Source of the DNA: Anaeramoeba flamelloides
Taxonomy: Eukaryota > Metamonada > Anaeramoebidae
Direction of reading: 5' to 3'
Length of the DNA: 64,000 nucleotides
Assembly: GCA_027625915.1 (NCBI GenBank)
Contig: JANTQA010000023.1
Location: 6,758,001-6,822,000 of the forward strand
The notes beneath the pieces are model-generated. The model saw only the letters and a program-made list of their open reading frames with translations. It was not told the origin of the DNA and ran no database searches. This document shows, one piece after another, positions 27,301-34,924 of the stretch. A program made the translations under genes and the position numbers. Numbering within the stretch: the first letter of the stretch is position 1; each line of letters opens with the position of its first letter.

Positions 27301-28974
27301 AAGAAAAGAGCAGGAAATAAAAGAGATTAAAAAAAAAAATAACAAAAAAAACTTTATATAAAAGTTTTATTTGCACCTTGAACTGTTGAATGCGTTGTTG
27401 GTCGTTTCTTTTTATTCTAATTATGTCAAAAAATTCAAGGATCACCACCATACCAACTTTTTAAGTAATACAGTACTTGGCAGAGGTTAATTCCAGTACA
27501 AGACAATTGTATATAAGAAGAAGTTAAATTGCCCCCACCATTTCTCTTCTTCAATACTTTGCCCACCAAATTAGAATCACACAATTGACTATTTTTCTTC
27601 TTCTCTACTTTTTAATGCAAAAAAACAAATATTCTTTTTTTAAAGAAAAAAAAAGGAAAACTTCAAAAAAAAAAACTAAAACTCAAAAAAAGTAAATGGA
27701 AAAATAATATTATTTTTATTTCGAAACATGTTAAATTTAATTTTTTTCCAAAATTTTTCATTTACTTATTTTAATAATACTAATTTTCGACGATCTTCAA
27801 ATTTCATTTGAATTCAATTTTTTTTTCCAAAAACAATCTGCTAACTAATTGAAACAAATTTTGTTATTGTAAATTAAAAATAAGAAAAAATTTTTCCAAA
27901 TTTGACTTTTTTTTCATAATTTTTAATCAAATCTTATTATATATATATATATATATATATTTATATTAAACACCATTTCCAAAAACAAAAACAAAAAAAA
28001 AAAACATTTTTATTTTTAACTTCTATATATTATTAACCATATGACAAAATGCTTAATTTTAAACTTTTCTTAGAACTTTGGTATATATTTGTTCAACGAG
28101 AGGAATCAAATTAGATGAGGTATTAGTTGAAACAATTATCCAATCGAATGTAAAGCAAATTTTATACCTCGAAACAAAAGATCCCCTGATACCATTAATT
28201 CAAATATCATTAGCTATTAAATCCAAAGTAGAAAAAAAATATATATTGGAGGCCGTGGAGTTGGCGAAACAAAATTGCCCAATGGTAAGATATATTACAA
28301 AAACAAATCGTACCTCAACAAAAATCATTTATAAAAAGCATAACTCGAAAAGAATAACTTACACGGAAAAGAAATTCAATAATATCAATTTAAAAACTTT
28401 TAAAAAAAGAAAAGAAAAAATTATACAAGAAAACCGAGAACAAGAATTCCTACAGAGCACTATTCATGGTAAATGGAATACCAAAAGAACAAAGAAAAAG
28501 GGATTATATAGGGCAATCATTAAGTATGGAAAGAATAAACATGATATCTGGGAATCAGATCTTCCAACACATTGGGGTGGTAATTATTCTGGCCCATGCA
28601 TTTTTGATTTCTTTTTGTCAGGAATTGGTTCTTGCTATATGTCACAAATGGCACTTGCAGCCGCTATAAACGGCATTAAAATATGCCAATGCCATCTGAA
28701 GGCTTCAATAGACATCAATTGGAACAAAATTTGGTCCAAAAAATTAAATACTGACAAAGGTCCCATTTTAGATAATTTAAACTTCGAATACCATATCGCT
28801 GCTAATTGCTCGGAAGAAAGATTTCAAGAAATTTCTAAAATTGGAATGAATAATTGTTTAGGGGTATATTTATCACAAAATGAAGTTCCATTGGAATTTA
28901 AGATCTATATAAATGAAGATTTATCTGAAATGGAACAATACAAAAATTATCAAGATAATTGCTACCTAATGTAA
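16965..28974 (+). CDS. PAS-like / RGS / tandem OsmC fusion protein
   Basis: Five exons: 16965-17224, 17432-17706, 20896-21076, 21202-22470 and 28074-28974. All junctions are in phase, giving 2,886 nt and 961 residues. Order: MGNLPT start; PAS-like fold about 24-155 (FLIDENMYIFQANK, then SWLFKKNDEEVWSF); coiled coil about 180-345; Ser/Gln-rich linker; RGS domain about 439-556 (QENLLFYFEVENY, QVNIS, AQNSIYSLMQNDSYSNF); OsmC domain 1 about 612-740 (GGHETAPSP, then SLGAGFTQ, then QNCPM at Cys730); OsmC domain 2 about 790-945 (GIGSCYM at Cys849, NNCLG at Cys923); C-terminal CYLM. RGS domains speed GTP hydrolysis on G-alpha. OsmC proteins are thiol peroxidases. Domain 1 has Gly659 where the first cysteine belongs. 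An alternative is two genes, with the second starting inside exon 3. The phase match and the lack of a good start there favour one gene. PAS is the least certain part. Confidence 0.8.
17225..17431 (+). other. 207-bp intron 1 of the PAS-RGS-OsmC gene
   Basis: Donor GTAAAT, acceptor CAG, phase 2. Joining restores Asn between EIIK and DGSTSKK, inside the PAS-like domain. It contains long poly-T and poly-A runs only. Confidence 0.75.
18115..18339. mobile_element. MITE, GCTGAATGAAAATTTTG family, copy A
   Basis: The left end GAACAAAATATTCATTCAGC and the right end AAAGCTGAATGAAAATTTTG are inverted repeats. The same ends recur at 34193-34370, 34403-34588 and 51497-51674. It includes a T-run of more than 30 bases, which may be unstable or misassembled. 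Confidence 0.7.
18720..19597. mobile_element. TIR element, ACTGTTGCGG family (Tc1/mariner-like ends)
   Basis: The arms at about 18720-18965 and 19350-19597 are reverse complements over about 245 bp at roughly 90% identity by eye (for example TTAGTAAAACTGATCAAAAC in both). The tips read ACTGTTGCGGAAAAAAATTG followed by GGACAC, which resembles Tc1/mariner ends. The spacer of about 385 bp has no transposase. The arms match those of the 2.2-kb element in the GCN5 intron, so this is a family. Confidence 0.85.
19835..20110 (+). mobile_element. Hairpin-module cluster, copy 3 (opposite orientation)
   Basis: It begins with AGTGCCGTCAAGTTCCGTC, the complement of the 10-bp units that end other copies, followed by the TTCTAGATTTTTTTGGAGTTTT modules. 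It ends with TTGAATCAACTCTCTTCAAT and an A-run. This is the mirror image of copy 1, so the A-run is a candidate poly(A) tail in plus orientation. Confidence 0.65.
21077..21201 (+). other. 125-bp intron 3 of the PAS-RGS-OsmC gene
   Basis: Donor GTAAGT, acceptor AAAAG, phase 2. Joining gives VYQSIEELKEIYD within the coiled coil, with an open frame on both sides. Confidence 0.8.
22519..22538. repeat. (TA)n microsatellite
   Basis: A short alternating TA run near the 5' end of intron 4. Confidence 0.85.
23575..23668. mobile_element. Truncated hairpin module left of the LINE
   Basis: The conserved edge (AAGTGATTCAACAC, preceded by a T-run) leads to CCGTTAGGCTTTTTTTAATT and AAATAAACGGAAAATT. It is half of a palindromic module seen complete at 35825-35915. 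The matching second half is missing where LINE-like sequence begins. Confidence 0.6.
23670..26880 (+). mobile_element. Decayed LINE (non-LTR retrotransposon) with EN and RT
   Basis: Translated pieces in shifting frames show an APE-type endonuclease (SSFNIRALNN near 24470, DICFLQEK near 24540, ILGDFNFID near 24838). A non-LTR reverse transcriptase follows: NYRPISF near 25800, NLAFRKKYDT near 25895, MIDIAKFFDSIN near 26016, and FADDLILI near 26245 carrying the catalytic Asp pair. There are many stops and frame changes, so it is dead. It lies in sense orientation within intron 4. Its C-terminal part (YGLEIYNYE, then RNTPILIYKT) matches the second LINE remnant at 53100-54170. The clade is not assigned. 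Confidence 0.85.
26885..27455. mobile_element. Hairpin-module cluster and shared tail, copy 4
   Basis: CGTTAGGTTTTCTTGAG modules are followed by a palindrome around AAATAAACCGAAAATT and by complementary modules ending AAGAAAACCTAGGCAC. Six 10-bp units GGCACTCTAC come next (27102-27162), then the 280-bp tail (TTTTTTATCCTAGCAATAAT, ACTCATAGGATAGCTTTTC) shared with copies 1 and 6. The tail includes TTTATATAAAAGTTTT. Confidence 0.7.
27102..27162. repeat. Tandem 10-bp repeat GGCACTCTAC, about 6 units
   Basis: Units read GGCACTCTAC three times, then GGCACTCCAA, CGCACTCTAC and AGCACTCGAC. Shorter runs of the same unit close other hairpin clusters, at 36400-36421, 56050-56068, 12243-12262 and 1846-1866. 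Confidence 0.9.
27936..27961. repeat. (TA)n microsatellite
   Basis: An alternating TA run just upstream of the last exon of the PAS-RGS-OsmC gene. Confidence 0.9.
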
Positions 28975-29617
28975 TACTGTTATTTTTTTTTTATTATTTT
29001 TCTTTTGTTTTTTGTTTTTTTTTCTTGCCCATTATCAGGTTAACGCTTTTATATTTTTATTTTTTTTATTCACTATCCATTTGTTTTTTGTTTTTTTTTT
29101 TTTATTTATTTTTATTTTTTTTCTATTTATCACAATTTCTTTATTTTATATGATATAATTCAAGAATTAAAAAATATTATTTTTAGAAATAATTATTATT
29201 ATTAGAATTTTAAATTTAATATTTTATAAAAAAAAAAAATAATTTTTAAAAAAATTGCTTTTTTTTTTGATTTTATTTAATTTTTTTAACTTTAATACAA
29301 TTTCGACTTTTTTTTTTTTTTTTTTTTGAAAATTTAGCGAATCATGAAAATAATATTGAATACTTCAAAAAACTTTTTTCCTATTTGAAAATAACTGGAA
29401 TTATTAAGTGGGAGGGGGATGTTACTTAATCTCTCTTAAAATAAAGTTGATATTAAAAAAAGTGTAGTGATTTTTTTGTGTGCCAGACAATATTCTCTTT
29501 TTTAATTTCAATTAAGTACACTTTTCTTAAATTTTGAACTTTTATGAATGAGTTAAATAGATATTCATCAGTTTAAAGAAAAAATCACCAGATAATAGAT
29601 TAAGAAAAAATGTAATT

Positions 29618-29930
29618 TTTTTTTTATTTTATTGTAATTTAAGGGAGGAACTTTAAATTCCTCTTAGGTGTAGTTAGGTTTTCTTGAGATTTCTTTTTAT
29701 TCCGACAATCTATAGATTTTCTAATCAAAAACAAAAAGTAAAAAATACCTAGCTAAAACACTGTTAGGTTTTTCCAGAATGCAAATGAGTTGAGTTAAAT
29801 CTAACATTTTTCACTATTTTTTTGAATTCAGGAAAAAGAGATGTTAGCTTTTCTTGAGTTTTCTGTTTATTTGATAAAATTTATTTATTTAATAGATAAA
29901 ACAGAAAACCTCAAGAATTGCTAGGTACTT
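29618..29930 (-). mobile_element. Hairpin-module cluster, copy 5
   Basis: A T-run is followed by GGGAGGAACTTTAAATTCCTC, which folds on itself. Then come AGTTAGGTTTTCTTGAG, a palindromic TTTTCCAGAATGCAAATGAG module, and a closing arm AAACAGAAAACCTCAAG ending near CTAGGTAC. The edge hairpin beside the T-run also occurs at copies 7 and 8. Confidence 0.6.
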
Positions 29931-30525
29931 ATTATGATTATTATTATTGAAGAAGTGTAAATTACACTCATAATACCCTTTTACTTTAATTTCCTCAAAG
30001 GTAATTCAATCGTAAAATATTAGATTTTATAATTATTGAAAGGAAAGATATACTCAAAAAAATTTTTATTCAAAAAACAAAAACAAAAAATATAAAATTT
30101 AAAAAAAAAAAGAAAAAAGAAAAATTTAAAAAGGTGTTTATAAGAAGCAATTGGTAAAAAATCAAAAAAAAAAAAAAAAAAAACAATGCTATCTTGAATT
30201 AAAAATACCCAAAATCACAACAATGATACTTTTGGCTGATTTAATAATTTGATAATTGATCATGAATGTCCACTTGGGGATCACGGTTTCAAAGTTATAA
30301 TATCTTTTCTTTCTTTTTTTTTTGATCTGATTTGATTTAAATCTTTGGTTATTTTTATCATTGTTTTTTTTGTTTTTATTTTCAAGTTACACATACTTTA
30401 GTGTTTCAATGTTTCAGTATTAGTAAGTACCCACTTGATTTTTTTCCTTTGGAACACTTCTTCCCAATATAAAGAAGATTCGGTCAGGGGAAAAATCAAA
30501 AACAATAAAATATCCATACCCATCT

Positions 30526-30527
<2 letters not shown>

Positions 30528-30566
<39 letters not shown>
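30528..30566. repeat. (TA)n microsatellite
   Basis: About 19 TA units, followed at 30725-30748 by a second run. Confidence 0.95.
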
Positions 30567-30570
<4 letters not shown>

Positions 30571-30724
30571 TAGATTTATGTAAAACAACACTAAGAAAGA
30601 ATTGAATTATGATCAAGAATCAATTGATAATAGTTAATTGTTTTGTGGATTTATATACTTTTTTTGAAGATTCATATAATAAATAATTTTTAAAATAAAT
30701 ATTACCCACTTTCTTGGAAATATC

Positions 30725-30748
30725 ATATATATATATATATATATATAT
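30725..30748. repeat. (TA)n microsatellite
   Basis: A second alternating TA run in the same gap. Confidence 0.9.
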
Positions 30749-31078
30749 CACATATTGTTCTATATTTTGTTTTAAAATCACCAAAGACTTTAAAAAATAA
30801 TTTTTTTTTCGAATTTTTATATGTTTTTTTGTTTAATTCTTGGAATTTTTTTTTTTTATTTCAAAAAAGTTCTCAAATTCGTTTGAGATAATACTTTTCG
30901 TTTCTGGGATGCGAAAAAATGTAAAAGAAGAAACTTACAAACAACGCAGAATAAAAACAATTATATACTGTTGCGTGTAATTGGGTAGGTACTTAATTCT
31001 CTTAAAAGACTTCATTAACAATGGAAATTCACTATTTCCCATCTAAGTGGAAGGTTTTGAATTTTAAAACTATGTAAA

Positions 31079-31645
31079 TAAACCCTATTTCACTCAAATT
31101 TTACCAGCCAAAAATGAAAAAGCCATTTTATTCTTAAGAATAAACCAAACTTAGATTGTTGAGAAATATGAGAAATAATAAACTTCATAGAAAAGTCGAT
31201 AATCATCAAAGAAAACCCTAAAGAGACCATAAATTTCAAAAAAAAAAAAAAAATGTTAAAAAATTTTTTGGGCCTGACTCCATTGGAACGTCTCGTGCAA
31301 AATTCTCAATTTCTTTAGGAAATTAAAATAATTATCAATAAGATTTTAAACTTGTAAATGTATAAATTTTAAAAGAACATACAAAGCATAATTTTTCTGA
31401 AAGTTAATAAGGTATTTCAAACATTTTTTTTCAAATTTAATTTTAAAAAAAAAAATACAAAAGCAAAAACAAACAAAAAAAAAAAAAAAAAAAGCAAAAT
31501 ACAAAAAAAAAAAATTACAAAATGAGAAAAAATGTTACTGATCTAAAAAATTGAAATTTTACTTTTAGAAGAATAATGAATTATACTCAACGAAGGTGTT
31601 CTATTTCTTAAATAAAACTGGCCCCTTTGACTGAAAAAGAGTTTA
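31079..31645. mobile_element. MITE, AAACTC..TTTCA family, copy 1
   Basis: A 567-bp repeat with a near-identical copy at 42833-43391, about 85-90% by eye. Shared blocks include ATTGGAACGTCTCGT, TTTCTTTAGGAAATTAAAAT and CCCCTTTGACTGAAAAAGAG. The ends form an inverted repeat of about 28 bp bounded by TA on both sides, fitting a TA-target DNA element. There is no ORF. Confidence 0.85.
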
Positions 31646-31855
31646 GTTTGATTTTCAATTTTAATTACCCCAGAACAACACAAAGTGGTTTTTTAGTTTA
31701 AAACTCTTGGAAATTGTTAACTCTTTATAGAATGAGAAAAAGAATTAATTTTTTGCAAAAAATTACTAGTTGAGGAAGAAAAGTGGTCAAAATAAGACTT
31801 TTTTACCAATTCCAAATTAGATCAACTCCACAAGTTTTTTTGTTTTTTGATTACA

Positions 31856-31856
31856 G

Positions 31857-31905
<49 letters not shown>
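31856..31905. repeat. (CA)n(TA)n microsatellite
   Basis: A CA run of about 12 units passes directly into a TA run of about 12 units. Confidence 0.95.
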
Positions 31906-31908
<3 letters not shown>

Positions 31909-34192
31909 CGAACTAATTTTATACATCTCTCATACATGTAAAACACATTTAATAAATCAAAAAAATCGTCATACATGTGATATATAAACACAATTTCAAA
32001 AATTGTGGCTCACCTTGATTAATAAAATGATAAAAAAAATAAAAATACCCTTTGGTTTTCAAGAACAACAAATATTTAAATTATCTTTGTAATTCACTTT
32101 TAAATCATTCTAAATATATAAAAACCTAATATTTTTAAAATTAAAAAAAAAAATAAAACCAAAAACTAAAAAAAATTAAGTCACAATTTTTGAAAAGAGT
32201 ATTACGGATTTTTTATGATTGAACTTTCATTGAAAAAAAGTTGACAACAAGATTTTTTAAGAATAATTAAATTACCTTTAAAAGACATTACTGAGTCTCA
32301 ATTTTCTTAGTTATTATTGTCTTTTTGATGATCTTTTTTTTCCACATGATCTTTTACTAAAAAAAAAGTATCAAAAAAAATTTTAAAAAAAAATAATCTA
32401 AAGAAAAAAAAAAGAAAAAGAAAAAACAGAAGGAAAATAAAAATTGGCAAAATTAGAAAAAATTATTTTGATCCAAAAATTTGAAAATATTTTTTTTGAT
32501 AAGAATAATGGAATAAACATTCAAAAAAACTTCCATTAAAATTATAAAGTAGTCAAAATTTTTGAAATCTAGTTTATATTTATCAAATGAATGTATTATT
32601 TTCAAGGTTAATCCAAAATTAAATAATATTTAAAATTTTTAAAAAAATTGTTATTTGGGTTTCCCATCTTGAGAGTAAATATTGAATTTTAAGTCAGTGG
32701 AAATTATATTCTAGTTCCAAAAATAATCATTTATTCGTTCAAAAAAATATTAGAATAAAAGTAAAATCTTTGAAATAGATTGTAGAACGAAGAGACTCAA
32801 AAATATTATAAATGAAAAATACTTGTCATTATATAAATAAATATTTAATTGTATAGGGATTAGAGTCTACTAAGGAGAAGCCTAATATTAAAGTATTTTG
32901 TTATTGGGTGTAATCATATTAGTTTGCAATGGTTTAAAGTTTCTCAAAATCCAATGAGTTAATTAATATTAAATATTGATCTCATTAATTAAAAATGATT
33001 ATTATATTAGTGAAAAAAGAATAAATTTATAAAAAAAATCTGCACATCTTACCAAATTTAATGGTTAAATAATGAACATTCAGACTCCAAAGTTGGAAAA
33101 TATCTCACTTAAATATATTTTGAAATATAGATTAGTTCTTAAAAATGTGATTTTTTTAAAAATTTAGAGAATTGAACCTGAATTATTTTATCAACTTATG
33201 TCTACATATTTAAAATGTATGGATGTTACAAATATCTTTATAAAAGGGAACCAAATCTAATCAATCTTGGTGTTTTTAAGTAAAAATAATTTTCGAGTTA
33301 AATATTGAAATTATAAAAATTAAAAAATAGATACCTTTCGAAGTTCTCAAAACTAAGTACTAAATACCAGAATACTGTATTAGGGGTTCAATTTTTGGAT
33401 TTAGAAGAAAATTTTTAAAAAAAAAAATTCACAATTGATAGTTTTCATAGTGATAATGATCAAAAAATTTATTAATCTATTTTGCAATAATATTTTAAAT
33501 AGATTGTTTAGAGAAAAGTCCAACATTTAATAATTAATATCAATCAACACCTAATTACAACATACTTTGATTATATCTGAACTAGGGTGACACTAACCTT
33601 TTATTTAAATTAGTTGACCTTGAAAGAAAAAATTCACTTAAGGACTACGTTTTTAGGTGAAAATAGTGAAATAATCGATAAAATCACCCTTGAATGAGTT
33701 ATGTTATCCAAGTAATATTTGTTCACTGAGGATTTCTTTTTGAAAAAATGTGAAATTTTCACAATTTCAACAATTTTCACAATTTTTACCTTGTTAGATC
33801 ATGCCAAATTTTGATTTTAATATTTTAGAATTTCCATTTCAACTTTCAGAACTCACACTATTTTCTAGATCTGTTCTACATATTTTTTATATTTGTTTTT
33901 ACAAGTTTGAAATGTTCTCAAATTTGAAGTGCACTTGAAAATCCCCAAAAGCAATTTTTTTCAATTATTTTTTTTGTTATTTTCAATTTTCCTTTTCATT
34001 GAAAAACTAAGAAAAATAGTCTTTCCGAAAAAATTATTGATTACAAAAAATGTTTTTTTTTTTTTGTACAATTTCTTGGGTGTAAAATTTTATTTGAGAA
34101 GCGAAAGTGAAATAACACAATTACTCAACCCCCTCAAGTGTGGGAACGTAGTCCTTAATTCAATTTTTTCTACAATTTGTCTCACAATAAAT

Positions 34193-34370
34193 GAAACAAA
34201 ATTTTCATTCAGCTTGCTAAAAAAAGTCTTCGAATAGACAAATTCAATTTTTTAATTCTTTAACCAGTTTAATTTAATAATTTACTCATTGACCAACTTT
34301 GAGGATTTTGATTATTTATTTTATTCTTGGCATGTGATTATTTTGGAAAAGCTGAATGAAAATTTTGATC
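34193..34370. mobile_element. MITE, GCTGAATGAAAATTTTG family, copy B
   Basis: Left end AACAAAATTTTCATTCAGC, right end GCTGAATGAAAATTTTGATC. The interior shares a CTTTGAGG block with copy A. It sits 32 bp from copy C. Confidence 0.7.
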
Positions 34371-34402
34371 TTTTTACTTTACTGTTAATGAAAAAATAAA
34401 AA

Positions 34403-34588
34403 GATCAAAATTTTCATTCAGCTTTTAGAAATAACCAAATCTCTCAAGAATTAAAATATATCAAGGGTACCCAATTCTAAAATGGGTAAATTAATATTTT
34501 AGGCTTCTATTAAGAAATTAAAAATTTGAAATGTTACAGGATTTTATAAACTCTTTTTTTTTGGGAAAGCTGAATAAAAATTTTGTTC
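34403..34588. mobile_element. MITE, GCTGAATGAAAATTTTG family, copy C
   Basis: Left end GATCAAAATTTTCATTCAGC, right end GAAAGCTGAATAAAAATTTT. It is alignable end to end with copy D at 51497-51674, including CAAGAATTAAAA and AAATTGAAAGGTTACA-like blocks and the right flank CCATTTATTTTGCAACAAA. Confidence 0.75.
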
Positions 34589-34924
34589 CATTTATTTTGC
34601 AACAAACAGTACAATAAACGATAATGGTAGTGCTAAAAATAAACATTGTGTTCGAGATTTATTAATTGGTGAGGTATTTTTTTTTTTATTGTTTCCTGAG
34701 ATCTAGGAGAAAAATAGCAAATAAGATTGAGAAAATAAAGAAACATGTTAAAAAACAACAAAGGAAATTCTTCCCTAAAAGGTTGGATCTGGGAAAAGGA
34801 GTTTGTTTAAATTACCTTTATATTCGAACATCAACAAAGCGTTTATATTATGTAAATCAAAGCTTTAACAATATGTAATTTGAATAATTTATTTTTTTAA
34901 AAGTTTGTTTCAAAATTCATTTAC

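Larger units (their letters stand above)
22471..28073 (+). other. 5.6-kb intron 4, splitting the first OsmC domain
   Basis: Donor GTAAGT, acceptor TTAG, phase 2. Joining gives SLGAGFTQTLVYIC, which continues the central helix of an OsmC fold without a gap. The intron holds a TA run at 22519-22538, a partial hairpin module at 23575-23668, a decayed LINE at 23670-26880, a hairpin-module cluster with tail at 26885-27455, and a TA run at 27936-27961. Confidence 0.85.
28975..34924. other. Intergenic region between the OsmC and GPCR genes
   Basis: About 6 kb without a supportable gene. It starts with extremely T-rich 3' flank (28980-29160). It then holds a hairpin cluster at 29618-29930, TA and CA/TA runs, a MITE at 31079-31645 and two adjacent GCTGAATG-family MITEs at 34193-34588. 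Open frames at 33929-34237 and 34666-34878 show no domain. Confidence 0.7.

Noticed and set aside
20896-28974. Reading exons 3-5 as a separate RGS-OsmC gene
   Set aside because: The only early in-frame ATG is inside the exon after a good acceptor, and the phase matches the upstream PAS-like exons. Kept as an alternative in the gene entry rather than adopted.
33340-33560. A stretch with AGTACTAAATACCAGAATAC and a G-run that recalls a 5S rRNA 3' part
   Set aside because: No matching helices or box elements around it; similarity too short.
34666-34878. 70-residue frame before the GPCR gene
   Set aside because: Basic, no domain, no splice connection in phase with the GPCR start; composition fits chance.
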